NCBI GenBank assembly: GCA_034509735.1
Contig: JACGWO010000008.1
Coordinates: 15,945,864 to 16,009,863 of the forward strand
Reading direction: 5' to 3'
Source of the DNA: Sesamum alatum
Taxonomy: Eukaryota; Streptophyta; Magnoliopsida; Lamiales; Pedaliaceae
DNA length: 64,000 nt
Translations under genes and position numbers: made by a program
Shown here: positions 36,601-48,848 of the stretch, one piece after another
How the letters are laid out: each line of letters begins with the position of its first letter
Numbering within the stretch: the first letter of the stretch is position 1
The notes under the pieces: model-generated
Database searches by the model: none
What the model saw: only the letters and a program-made list of their open reading frames with translations
Told to the model about the DNA's origin: nothing

Positions 36601-39405
36601 TATGTGTATGTTGCATGTTATTTCCATTTCATTTTATTTATTCTAGTCTTGATTAACCACACACACTCTCAATCTATGTCGGCCACAATTCGTGGATATA
36701 CAGTTGATTAGGTAATATTGCGTCATTTGGAACAGCTACCGTGTATCTCTTAAGTTGGTTGACCAGGTAAAAACTTGAATCCTTCTTGTTAAATAAAATG
36801 TTATTTAATTATTATAGTTTTGTTATTTTTATAGGTTGAAATATAATTTATGTATTTGTATGCATATATGTAATGATCATCATGTTAAGGTAATTGAGAA
36901 GATGGATGTATGAGAAAAACCTCCTGAATAAGGCGGGTCTTACGCCGGAGTTTGAGGATAGTGTTAAAACTTTCATAGAATGGGCTAAGTGTTAGTTTAG
37001 ACATATGCACGGAGAAAAGATTAGGTGCCCTGTTCGAAGTGCAAAAATGGAAGGTTCAAAGCACTTGACAAGGTCAATTTTGACTTATTTAGGATAAGGT
37101 TTATGCCGGAATATTATAATTGGACTTCGCAAGGCGAGAGAGGGTGCAGGAGTACTTTGATATTGTGACCGCCCCTCCAGTGCAGGAGGAGCAAACCCAA
37201 GCTACTCAGGAGGAGAGTATTTCGCATCGGGTGATGAACAACAAATTGATTGCGCGCAAAGGATGGTCTATGATGCAGCTGGCCCGACTTATTTTTCTTC
37301 TTACCACGAGGGTGTGCCTGATGATGGTACGCGGTCCTGTCCTACTGATGTCAACCTAGTTCATGGTACGGGGGTGGGCCGTATGATTATGTGTCAGGGT
37401 TGTCAGACCATTTTCTCAATGTAGTGCAGGCTGTCGACCAGCCATTCTAGAGCAGTTAGACCCAATCTCAGTTGGCAACGGTTGCTAGTTTGGTGAATAT
37501 CAAAGTTGAGGGCAATTTTTTTCGAGTGAACATATGATTAATTATGTCAATGGTCTGATTATATAATGCCCCGCGATCACACTTTCCCCCCTCTCCCCCG
37601 ATCACTACAGTACAAAACAATTAATAAGAGACTTGGGTTTACTTATTGAGAAGACTGATTCATGTAAAAATAGTTGCACTCTGTACTGAAATGACGATAT
37701 TGATCTGGAGTACTGCAAGTTTTATGGAGATGCTAAGTATAAGCTGACCAGGCAGCGAGACCCCTGTCGCCAGAAGTCCCTGTATGTTGTTCTTATGTAC
37801 ATGTTGCTCACTCCTCAACGCAGAGGTTGTATGCTTCGACAATGACTGTGAAGCACATGAAGTGGCATGCCAACACATCAGACGGAGGCGGGCTCCATGT
37901 GTCATCCGTCCGATGCAGAGGCTTAGAAGCATTTCGACTAGATATATCCGGAATTTGCACTAAAGCCCCGTAATGTTAGGTTGGGACTATACACAGAGGG
38001 GTTTGCACTGCACGAACAGTATAGTCGTATGTAATCATGTTGGCCGGTTATACTTACACCATATAATCTCCCACCGATGATGTTCATGAAGTCTGAGTAT
38101 ATGTTCCCGACGATGGTGATCCCTGCCTGTCTAATCCGAGGCATCTGATCGATGTTTACTTGATGTTGTTGATCGATGAGTTATTGTAATTGTGGCATGT
38201 GGGTGTCCGGACGCATGACAACGCCACCAACCAAGTCTTCATGATGCGCGCAACGTTGATGTTGACCGTGAACGACCTACCTGCTTATCCAATGACATCT
38301 AGACAGAGTGTCGCTGGTATTATGGGATGTCCAGTTTGTATAAAGGACACACGGGCATTTCATCTGCAGTACAGTGGGAAAGCGTGCTACTTTGACTACC
38401 ACAAACAGTTCTTCCCCAAAGACCACCCATACCGCAGGAACAAGAAAGCATTTACTAAAAATCGAGCGAAAAGGAAGGTTGCACGTTCGAGGCTTACTAG
38501 AGAGTAGATTAGTGATTGGGTAGCAACTCCTGTAGTTGAAGAACCATTGACACTCCCACCAGTTTACCGTACCGACCACAAGTGGACAAAGAAAAGCATC
38601 TTTTGGGATCTCCCATACTAGGCAACGCATCTGATACGGCACAACCTTGATGTCATGCACATTGAGAAAAATGTGTTTGATAACATATTCAACACCGTGA
38701 TTACATAAAGGGGAAGACGAAGGACAATCTGAATGCATGGAACGACTTGAAAATCATATATAGTCGGCCGGAGCTTGAGGTGGATGAACAATAACCAAAC
38801 GCTATACCTAAAGCGATGTATACCCTAACGAATGAGCAGAAGAGGAGGACATGTTATTAGATTTGTTGTCTGAGGTTTCCTTATGGTTATGCATCTAAAT
38901 CTCCCATTGCGTCGAGTTGACGGAGTTGAAGATGCACGACATAAAGAGCCACGACTGTCACGTATTCATGCAGAAGTTGATCTTAGTTGCCTTCCGTGAG
39001 ACACTCCTGAGCATGTGTGGAGTGCATTAATGGAGGTCTGTTTGCTTTTCCAGCTCATATGCTAGACCAAGCTTGATGTCACCAAATTATAGGAGTTGGA
39101 AGACCGTGTATCCGTCATCATGTGCAACCTTGAGTTAATATTTCCTCCAACTTTCTTCGACTCAATGGAGCACATCATTGTTCACCTTCCATACGAGGCT
39201 CGTGTTGGAGGGCCAGTACAATACATGCGGATGTACCCATTTGAGAGGTAAGCCCCCTCGTACAATTTCCTATAGTCTATTTTGTTACACTTTTACTATC
39301 ATCCGTGTGTTGATAAATATTCGTACGATTACATTCCTTCACGGTTTGAAGAAGAAGGTGAAGAACAAAGCACAAGTCGAGGCGTCCATTGTGGAGGCAT
39401 ACATT

Positions 39406-40060
39406 CACTACAAAAAAATACGGGAATTGAAACGGATTTATATGACCGTTCCAAATACCGTTCCTATTTTGTTGTGGAACGGGAAACCGCTGCTGACATC
39501 ACTTTTGCATTAATAAGAGTCAGAACGTGTAGGAACGGCCTGACCATTCCTATTTTTGTGCAACATATGTGTGCCAATATGTAAACCCATTACCGTTCCC
39601 AAAAAAGACCGTATATATTATGGTATTCCATTTGAAACTCATCTATGGAAATTGGAACAGTTATTTGACCAAGAAACCTGACCATTCCTAGACATGTTCC
39701 CAAACTCAAGTCTATTTGGATCGCTTGCTCGACTGTTCCAACATGTAGTGCTAAATGAGACCCTTTTACGCCATGAGCGAACAATGTAATGCAATGACCA
39801 TTCCAAATTTTGGGTATTTAGAAAATCCAGGGTTGTTACAAAAACCGTTCCCAAATGTGCTATTATTTGGAACGAGCCCTTTTACATAAACGATTATGTG
39901 TGCCGAAGCCCGGTCCAAATATGCACAAACGGCTATATTATAACGGTAACTTTACCTTATTATGTCCGTTCCCCAGACCGTTCCTAATATTAGAGCAACG
40001 GCTATATTTCAACGGCTAGTTTAGTGTGCCAAATAATATTCCATTGCCCATTCCAATATT
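39406..40060. repeat. 5' subterminal AACGG/CCGTTCC array, element B-in
   Basis: It is dense in GGAACGG, CCGTTCC and CGTTCCAA in both orientations. It aligns along its length with 61819-62470 of element C, including the shared CCTTTTACGCCATG and ACGGCTATATT phrases. Confidence 0.85.
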
Positions 40061-40064
40061 TATC

Positions 40065-40074
40065 TATATATATG
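40065..40074 (+). promoter_or_regulatory. Core promoter TATA of element B-in
   Basis: TATATATATG followed by TCCCCCTT lies just inside the subterminal array. The same block in element C is at 62481-62490, with the same distance (about 152 bp) to a 5'UTR intron donor. Confidence 0.6.
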
Positions 40075-40319
40075 TCCCCCTTTATTTTAATTGTTCTTAT
40101 TATTACTCTCTAATTCATTTGTTTTAACTCCCCCTCTTGATTCTTTATACGTAAAATCGAAAATATCAACTATCTGCGCGAATTTTGCATTGATCTTGAA
40201 AGGTGTTTTGCTCATGTAAGAAGTTGAAATTCTTTAATGGTTAATTATATATATATATACATAATTTGTTCTGGCAATTTAATTACTGTTGTGAATTTCT
40301 TGTGTACGTAGGACCAATC

Positions 40320-42555
40320 ATGTTAAAACAGTTGAGGAGATGGATGTATGATCGAGACGGTTGGGTGTGACACCGGAGTTTGAGGATGGTGTTACAACAT
40401 TTCTAGAATAGGCCCAGTCTCAGCGTGCATATATGGACGGGGAGAAAATTAGTTGCCCCGGTGTCAGACGGAGGAAGGATCCATGTGTCATCCGTCCGAT
40501 ACAGATGCCTGGAAGCATTTTGACCGGACGTATCCTGATTTTGCAGCTGAGCCCCGTAATCTTAGACTTGGGTTTATGCACGGATAGGTTTGCACTGCAC
40601 GGTCAGTATGGTAAAACATACTCATGTTGGCCCGTGATACTTACACCGTACAATCTTCCACCGAAAATGTCCATGAAGTCTAAGTATATGTTCCTAACGA
40701 TGGTGATTCCTGGCCCATCGAATCCCAAACGTCTTATCGATTTCTACTTGGAGCCGTTGATCGAGGAGTTGTAGAATTTATGGCATGTGGGTGTATGTAC
40801 GCAGGACACTGCGACAAACCAGGCATTCATGAATGCGGACCGCATTGATGTGGACAGTAAACGACCTTCCCGCTTATGGGATAGCGTCTGGATGGAGTAC
40901 CCCGGTGTTATGGGTGTCCAGTTTGTATGGAGAACACACGGGCATTCTATTAAGAGCACAGTCAGAAGGCATGCTATTTTGACTGCCACAGGCAGTTCCT
41001 CCCACCGGATCATCCGTATCGCAGAAACAAGAAAGCATTCACTAAAAATCGAATGGAGAGGAAGGTTGCATGTCGAGGCTGACTGGAGAACAGATCCGAA
41101 CCCATGTCAATGCGTTTATGTTGCAGCCGAACAACCGTTGAGTGAATCGGAAGGCTACGGTGTCGACCATAAGTGGACGAAGAAAAATATCTTTTGGTAG
41201 CTTGAATACTGGGGGGTGCATCTAATACGACACAATCTAGTGTCATGCACATTGAGAAGAATGTGTTCGATAATATATTCAATACTGTGATGGACATCAA
41301 GGGAAAAATGAAGGACAATTTAAATACACGGAAGTCAAGATCATATGTAATCGGCTGAAGCTTGAGGTGGACGAAAGGAGACCGAACGTGATGCCCAAAG
41401 CGGTATATACACTGACGAAGGATCAAAAGAAGAAGATATATGAGTGGATTCATTGTCTTAGGTTTCCTGATGGGTATGCCTCTAACTTGTTCCGTTGCGT
41501 TGACATGAAGGAGTTAAGGATGCACGGCATGAAGAGCCATGATTGTCATGTATTCATACAGAAGTTGATTCCGGTTGCCTTCCGTGAAATGCTTCCAGAT
41601 CACGTGTGGGGGGCCTTGACGGAAGTGAGCCTTCTATTCCAGAGCCTATGGTCAACAACACTAGATGTGACCAAGGTAAAAGAATTGGAAGACACAGTAG
41701 CCGTCATCTTGTGCAACGTCAAGAAAATATTTCCTCCTTCTTTTTTCGACTCAATGGAGCACCTAATTGTTCACCTTCCATATGAGGCACGCGTTGGGGG
41801 GCCCGTGCAATACAGGTGGATGTACCCATTTGAGAGGTAATTAACTACGTACACGAGAAAATTTACTGTTAAATATATTAGTTTTAAGTGGCAATTAATT
41901 TGCATTTTAATAAATACTCGTACGAATATATAGATTCCGACGCGATTTGAAGAAGAAGGTGAAAAACAAAGCACACGTCGAGTACTTCGAACCGCACATT
42001 CTCTGCAAGTGAATCAGACCCGATCAGAACGATGATCTCAAGAGCAACGACGATCGAATAGTACAGTCCATTTTCAATTACCTGAGCCGAGCAAGTGGAG
42101 CCTTAAAGAAGAGATGGCTAAGCGGTGAGGAACTTCATGTTATCGAGACATGCGTGTTGTGTAATTGTGAAGTAGTTTCACCGTACTACGAGTAAGTATC
42201 TTCTACAAACTTAACTATGTCAAGCCTTCATTTCAATTTCAACATGTATATTTATAATTATCAGTTTTACTAATACAGGTCATTCTTGAATGAACTGTTC
42301 GAGCAACACCATTCGGAGGACCCAATAATTGATCAACTAGTGACAACTCAATTCAAGGATTGGTTCAAGCGTCGTGTAAGTGTCACTTACTTATAAATGC
42401 GATCTGCTCAATTTCTAATCAATTATTTCAATTGTTATATGATGAATTGCAGGTGAAACCCGAATTGAATTACACAAACGACGAATTGTTGAAGTTGCAT
42501 TATTGGGGCCCTAGAGCAGAAGTAATTTATGATGAATTGCATGTGAAACCTTAAT
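40320..42555 (+). pseudogene. CACTA transposase of element B-in, deleted and broken
   Basis: ATG 40320 follows a 5'UTR intron (donor 40216, acceptor TACGTAG ending at 40311). The N-terminal Transpos_assoc segment stops after about 45 codons, at an internal deletion: sequence jumps from TTGCCC to GTCAGACGG, skipping about 0.84 kb present in B (about 37031-37873). The TNP2 remainder reads LGLCTDRFALHGQYGKTYS and WPVILTPYNLPP. DUF4218 is well kept at 41367-41840 (FPDGYASNLFRC, FDSMEHLIVHLPYEARVGG, RWMYPFER). A 97-bp intron follows at 41837-41933 and a second donor after PYYE at 42192. Coding ends near 42555 with no DUF4216. Stops in the TNP2 region rule out activity. Confidence 0.82.
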
Positions 42556-42559
42556 TGAA

Positions 42560-43690
42560 TCACACAACAATTTATGTAATGTTAGTCAATGTATTTTTCT
42601 GTAATTTATGTAAATTCTGAAAATACATGTAAATTTTTCTGTTAAATTTTTCTGTAATTTATGTAAATTCATGTGTAAATTTTGTACTTTTCGTAATTTT
42701 GTAAATTGTACTGTAATTTCTGTTGTGTAATTGTTGAATTTTCTGAATTAATTATGTAATTTCTGTAATTTATGATAATTTTGGTAATTTTCTGTAATAT
42801 AGGAAATTAATTTTGGTAATTTTCTATAATTTACGATAAGTTTGGTAATTTTCTGTAATATAGGATAATTGTGGTAATTTTCTGTATATTTTCTGTAATT
42901 TTAAAAATTTCTGAAAATTTCCTATAAAATTTTGAAACTTTTAATTATGTAATTTTAAAAAAAAAAATGTGTCATTTTTATGTGTTTTGGAAAAAATTTT
43001 GTAATTTCTGTAAAATTATGTGATTTTTAAATATTTTCTTTAAATTCTTTTGTAATTTTCTGTAATTTTAAAAAATCTGAAAATTTTCTCTAAAAGTCTG
43101 AAATTTCTAATTTTGTAGTTTTTATGATTTTTTGAAATTTTTTTGTAATTTCCTATAATTTTTTAGAAAAATAAAAACCTGAAATATCTGTTATTTTTCT
43201 AAAATAAAACTAAAATATGTATAATTTTTAAAAAAAAAAATTCAGTCATTTTTTTAAATTTTTCTGTAAAATAAAATCCCGTGCATTCTGAATTTTATGT
43301 GATTTTTTGGGAATTCATGTGTAATATTGGTACTAATTATTATAATACAAATCATTATTTTCAAAAGAATTTTGGGATTTAGTATAAGTATATAGGAAAA
43401 TAGAAAAATTTAGTGCAATTTTAGGGTAAAATTTTCGGATTTAGAATATATTTTAGGAAATATATGTAAAATTTAGTATACATTTTATGAAAAAAATTTG
43501 GGATTTAGTATACATTGTAGGGAAAATTTCATAAAATTTTGGGATTTAGTATCCATTTATTAGATTAATTTGGGACTTAGTATAGAATTTTGGGTCTTAC
43601 TTTGCATTTTCATTTTGAAAATTCAGAAAATTATCATTATTAAAAAATAAATTGATACTTTTCTTTAAAAATTCATACCACTAATATTTT
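42560..43690. repeat. TAATTTCTGTAATTTT simple-sequence tract, element B-in
   Basis: About 1.1 kb of very AT-rich sequence is built of imperfect repeats of TTTCTGTAATTT, TTTTGTAATTT and GGGATTTAGTAT. It lies between the two genes, where element B has an equivalent tract at 49060-49960. Confidence 0.75.
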
Positions 43691-44043
43691 TTTAAAAAAC
43701 ATGTAGATCATGTCTGGTCAGGATTTCCCACATCGAGGAGGTGGACGTGGTCGTGATCGTGGTCGTGGTCGTGGTCGTGGCTGCGTTCGTGGCTCAGCAG
43801 CCACACCGGTGTTGCTTCCCAGGGTGGGGAAGCAGTTTCCGACCACCCCACCACCACCACCGCCAGAGCAGGCACCTGCAGCATCAGGGCTGGATCAGCA
43901 GCCCGATCCGTCTACTACTGCACCTGTCGAGTAGGCTGTCAGACCATCTATTCCCACACCGGCGGTAGATCTGGCTCGTCATGGGCTGCCCCACCACTCC
44001 CCCACCATCAGCACGCTAGTATATCACACTCGCTAACACCAGG

Positions 44044-44081
44044 TATATATATATATATATACATACATATATATATATATA
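44044..44081. repeat. (AT)n microsatellite in intron
   Basis: Interrupted AT repeats in the first intron of the second gene of B-in. Confidence 0.85.
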
Positions 44082-44844
44082 TTTTTAAAATATTTCTGTA
44101 ATTTAAATTATTATTTTTTATGGCACACTAATTATTATATAATTTCAGGGTTGAGCGGAAGATACACGAGCGCATGTACGCGGTGGTGCGAGGACACTAT
44201 CCCCACCATTGGGGTTATTTGTACAAGGTACCATCAGAGCACCAGCACTTCTGGTTCGAGAGCCTGAAGGTAACATTAATTTCAGTTAAACGGTATCAAT
44301 TAAATTTTTATGTTTAATATTTTAATAAAAAAATTTTTACAGATGACGTACTGGTGGGACTGCAACAACGAGTTCATTTTCAAGTTCTTCCACATGTTTG
44401 CGGGGAAGTTCCTCCGCAAGAAGTTCGTCCTCGCCAGACAGTCTCTGGTGAAGCCTCTCTGGCTGGCGAACAAAGTCTAGCGGCAGCTCCTGCTGTACTG
44501 AGACAGCAAGGAGTTCAAGGAGGAGTGCATCAAGAAAAAGGCCAACCGGTCCGCCAACCCAGCCGCATCCTCTACTGTGTACCGCGGGGATTCTGCCTCC
44601 GTCGGGATGCACAAGAGGAAGATGGTAAGAAATTTTATCTTTTTAAAAGTATTCATCATTATTAAATTTAAATTGTAATATGTTTTTACAGGAGACGCAG
44701 CTCGGTCGGCTAGTCAAGCAGATGGAGTTATTTTCCAGATGCTACAAGAAGAAGGCCAACGACGGATGGAGCGACCCGAGGGCAGCAGAGGTGGCGGTAA
44801 GCTTTGAATTACCTTTTCTAATTTATTTTCTTTTAATTTTTGGA

Positions 44845-44868
44845 AATAATAATAATAATAATAATAAT
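44845..44868. repeat. (AAT)n microsatellite in intron
   Basis: Eight AAT units in the fourth intron of the B-in second gene. Confidence 0.9.
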
Positions 44869-45449
44869 TTACTATTTTTGCAGAAGACGTTCCAGAAGTT
44901 GCTGGAGGATCACCAGTCTCAGGCCATGACCGATCCTGGGGATCGTCCGGCCGAATCCGAGGGCTCTGTGGCGCAGACCAAGCAAGATTCGTGGTTGGCT
45001 GCAGTCGAGGGCAAGAACAAGGGCCGAGTATTCGGTCTTGGTTTTGAGGCCACGGCCTTAGCCAAACCTTTACCTCGCCATCACCACCGCCACCGCCAGC
45101 GTCGAACTTGGAGGATCGCATGGTCCGACTGGAGGAGATGATGGGTATGATGAAGACCCTGCAGACCAACAACTCCGTTGTCGGCCCATCACGGCCTCCT
45201 ACAGACCCCCCTCCCCCCTCCAGACGATGACTATATGGACTAGGACGAGGGGGATGGGGTGTAGGTTTAGGATTTTTTTTTTATATTTTTGTAATTAAAT
45301 TGGATAATATTTTTATTTAATATAATTTTTTTTTCAAATTATGCATTTTTTGGTATTTAAATAATAATTATATAACCAAATTTACAAATATTACTAATAA
45401 TTTAATATATATTTTAATAATAATTATTATTTATAAATAAATTTAATAA

Positions 45450-46216
45450 TTTGTTTAGTTAGGAACGGTCATTTAAACGGTTATGGAGCGCATAAAAATC
45501 GAAGTAACCGTTCCAACATGTTACATGTTTAATGAGTCGACCGTTCCTAGTACAGTATAAAAAAAAATTCCAAATTAGGGGACAGTCGTTCCTAAAACAG
45601 TATAAAAATGAATTCCAAATTAGGGCTCGATCGTTCCTAATATTAGTCCAAATTCAATGATTTCGTGGTATGGTTAACGTTCTAAATAGGATACCTAAAA
45701 CCGGTCCAAAGACGTATTCCAAATAAAGATTACAAATCCGTTCATACGATCCTTAGCGAAGCAGGTCAAAGTGTGTTACAACGACTGTTCCTAAATCCAT
45801 CCCCAAAGTTATAGTGCACCGTTCCAATTTGTATTCCAGAATCAGTGCTCAAATGTATCTCCAATATATGCGGTCCACTTCAATCCGTGTTCCAACTAGC
45901 GTTCCAAATTACAGGATTTACGATCGTTCCAAACATTAACAAAGTGTTCCAAATACACAAATTATATATTTATACACACAAAGGTAAATAGGAACGATTT
46001 TCACGTTGTATGCCAACAACAGTTCCAATTTAGGAACGACCAGGGTATGTCTGTTCCTAAATATTAGGAACACCGCTCGTTTCAACGGGTGGCTGCCCGT
46101 TCCATAACCGTTCCTAATAGCAGATCAAAAAAATCCAGTGATCTAATTACCGTTCCAAACGAAAAAAAAAACCCCCGTTCCTATGTCCGTTGCAATTCCC
46201 GCATTTTTTTGTAGTA
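45450..46216. repeat. 3' subterminal CCGTTCC array and terminus, element B-in
   Basis: About twenty-five copies of CGTTCCAA, CGTTCCTA and GGAACG occur, ending at GCATTTTTTTGTAGTA. Confidence 0.85.
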
Positions 46217-47469
46217 ATTGTCAAAGAAACAGGCTACTCACGTCCCACTACTTTGAGCCACAAGTTCTATGCAAACGAAGCAAGCCCGGTAGAAATGATT
46301 ATCTCACCACCAACGATGACGGAATCGAACAGTATATCTTCAACCACACTGGCTGAGCTAGTGGTGCCTCGAAGAAGAGATGGCTCAGTGGTTTAGAACG
46401 GCATATAATCGAGATGTATGTGTTGTGCAACTGTGAAGTAGTTACGCCATATTACGAGTAAGTATATATAAATGTAAATTTTGATTGTGATGTACATTTT
46501 CACTAATATATATATATATATATTTACAATTAGAGAAGTTTTGAACGAAGTATGCCAGCACCGCCACAATTCGGATGATCCAATTATTGATCAACTTGTA
46601 TCAACTAATTTCAAGGATTGGTTCAAACATCGTGTAAGTTGATGATTTTTTCGTATTCCGTGATTTAGTTCCAAAGTATTTTTATACGCTAAAGTTGTAT
46701 GTATACAATCTGCAAGTTTATCCCGAATTGATACACTGATCAGGAGCTCCTGAAGTGTTATTATTAGGGTTCGGGCGCTGAGGTGACGACATTCCTGTGT
46801 TACTTTATGAATGGTCTCAACTTGCACACGGAACGTGACAACATCGGCAAGTCAGTGATGAATTGTGGGGTGTGTGAAAGCTCATCATATACAGATACGG
46901 AGAATGACTTATGTGGGATACTCGAAGTAATAAATCAGTTGGAGTACCCAGTAATCCCAAACTTGCATATCGTTATGTTCAAGTGTCGTTAGGTCGATCT
47001 GGTAAGAGACATAAATGTACACCCTCGTTATCACCCCGTTGAAGTTAATTTCGGAAAGTTGTAAAAAAAACATGGACCATTCATACAAGCACAACAAGCA
47101 GTAAAGTTTACTACAGAGCACCCAAGCATGAAAAGAGACAAAGCAGATTCGATGGTTGTTTCCAAAATCAAGTCTCAGAGAGTAGTTGATGATTCTTGGT
47201 GGACCGATATCGCATATCAGCTAGAAGAAGTCATACCTGACCCTGAAGTTGCTATCGACAATTAGACGTATGACCTGCATGATTCCATGGTATATAATTT
47301 TTTGTTAATCTTTCTGTGGCACAACAACAGGGAGCAGGAACATCCCGAATGCCCTAAGGTACATGGATATTTAAGAAGACGAGGATGACGAAGATAGCTT
47401 CAAGGACTACGAGATCATGAAGATGACATTCCACCTTACTAGTGTTTTTTAAGTGTGTAATATTTTGTG

Positions 47470-48690
47470 AATAAGTGTTTATTTATTTTTAAATAAAAAT
47501 TAAGATCTGGAAAGGCTGGCATTAAAGATAGTTGTTCTAACTTCCAACGGCTATTCTAAATAGTTAAATATTTGAAAGTTCTTTTGGCGCCACCTCAAAA
47601 TGTGTAGGAAAATTGAAATTTGGAATGACCCATTTACACTGGCCATTCCTAAAACCGGTCCAATTAATTCGTTTGGCGGAAAATTTCAAAAATTTGGGGG
47701 AGTCCAAATTTAAAACAGTAACAGTCGTTCCAAGTGTGGTACCTAAAGCCGTTCCAAAATCTAAAATACATGACCGTGTAAAAAACCATTACAATAAGTG
47801 GTCAAATTTGAATACTTATGGTTCCAGATACGATATCTCAATATCCGTGTACTTGATTCATACTACTTAAATGCATATAAGACTCTGTCCATTTGATAGA
47901 ATCAGATAAGTCCGATTTAAAATCACATAGCCTGATTGAATGATGCACCATGTTGAAAGACTACTCTTTGGTTCCGGATACAATATCTCAACATCCATGT
48001 AGCAAATCAGTCCAAAACTTCATTAAATGTATTTTTTTGTCATTTTGATTATATCTACAGTCCGGTCTAAATTTTGATAGTTTGATTAAGCGATGTAGTA
48101 CAACAATATGTAATGATAGTTTGATCAATGTAATACTAACAATAATGAATATATAAATTTATTTAATATTGTAACCATATATCAATCTCATTCCAAAATG
48201 TATTATGTTTGCAATTGTGTTAATACACACATTATACGCTTTTATTTAACATTAACGTGTCCAGTATGATTTTTTATTAAGTTTTAATTATTTTTCTGAA
48301 AAGCAATTTTTTTATTTTAATGGCTTTTGGAATGATTTTTTAAATACAAGACAAATACGACATCGTTTTGGTTTAGAAAAATATCATATTACTATTTGTG
48401 TAATACCCTTTGTAACGGCTTTATACACGGATAATCAATAAAGTCTGTGTCCACATGTTTTGTAACTTTATTGGTAACCACTGTGTGCACGGATATTCTT
48501 TTGTTTCTCCCTTCGGAACGACTATATGAACGGACAACATATAGGCATATGTTCCTACGATATCATCTTGCATCAAAATATTATTGTTCTGCGACGAAAA
48601 CGATGTCGTTCTTACATATTGTAATGGCCTTACACATGACTTTTTAAGCCAACAGTTATTCCAAATTTTGTTATATAAACGATACTTAGG
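47470..48690. other. Inter-gene segment of element B with terminal-type motifs
   Basis: Between the two genes of element B lies 1.2 kb holding CCATTCCTAAAACCGGTCC, CGTTCCAAG, AACGGCT and GGAACGAC motifs normally seen at the element ends. No gene is seen. It could be the control region of the second gene or a buried terminal fragment of another family member. Confidence 0.45.
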
Positions 48691-48699
48691 CAGAAAATC

Positions 48700-48804
48700 T
48701 TTCCCTCTCTCACTGTCACTCTCTTCGTCTCCTCTCTCTCTCTCAAAAAATCAGACGCCACCACTACTCACCACCGCCCCACCTCTCTCGCCATGGTCAC
48801 CAAA

Positions 48805-48848
<44 letters not shown>

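Larger units (their letters stand above)
43709..45260 (+). pseudogene. CACTA second gene of element B-in (Transposase_24-like)
   Basis: It starts MSGQDFPHRGGGRGRDRG, an RG-rich N-terminus encoded by a CGTGGT hexamer repeat (43740-43790), then a Pro-rich stretch. Exon 2 (about 44149-44270) has RKIHERMYAVVRGHYPHHWG. Exon 3 (44343-44625) has TYWWDCNNEFIFKFF and a stop (TAG) at about 44478. Exon 4 (44692-44802) has RLVKQMELFSRCYKKK. Exon 5 (from 44882) has KTFQKLLEDHQSQA, then GKNKGRVFGLG. Introns with GT/AG sites separate them, and one holds an (AAT)n repeat. By family knowledge it is an accessory DNA-binding protein of CACTA transposition. The internal stop suggests it is dead. Confidence 0.75.
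39406..46216 (+). mobile_element. Inner CACTA transposon (element B-in), 6,811 bp
   Basis: It begins CACTACAAAAAAATACGGG and ends CCCGCATTTTTTTGTAGTA, near-perfect inverted termini with only the last base changed. It is flanked by the perfect 3-bp target duplication ATT (39403-39405 and 46217-46219). The insertion lies in an exon of the transposase gene of element B, a member of the same family. It has the same two-gene layout as B, but with an internal deletion in the first gene and no DUF4216 segment. Confidence 0.92.
36882..47460 (+). pseudogene. CACTA transposase of element B, split and broken
   Basis: The gene starts at ATG 36882 with the Transpos_assoc segment (frame-shifted; CPVRSAKMEG-like remains of its Cys motif). 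The TNP2 part is at about 37930-38740 (NVRLGLYTEGFALHEQYSR, WPVILTPYNLPP, HLIRHNLDVMHIEKN) and the DUF4218 part at about 38830-39247 (MEHIIVHLPYEARVGGPVQ). A GT donor follows PFER at 39248, but the matching acceptor is AC instead of AG at 39331-39332. After the nested insert the gene resumes at 46220: across one copy of the ATT target site the reading is VEASIVEAYIVKETGYS, a normal DUF4218-downstream sequence. DUF4216 follows at 46740-47150 (FKCRWVDL-like, with a stop). Many stops make it inactive. Confidence 0.8.

Noticed and set aside
44337..45172. Minus-strand ORFs of 60-152 codons
   Set aside because: They are antisense shadows of the CACTA second-gene exons on the plus strand.
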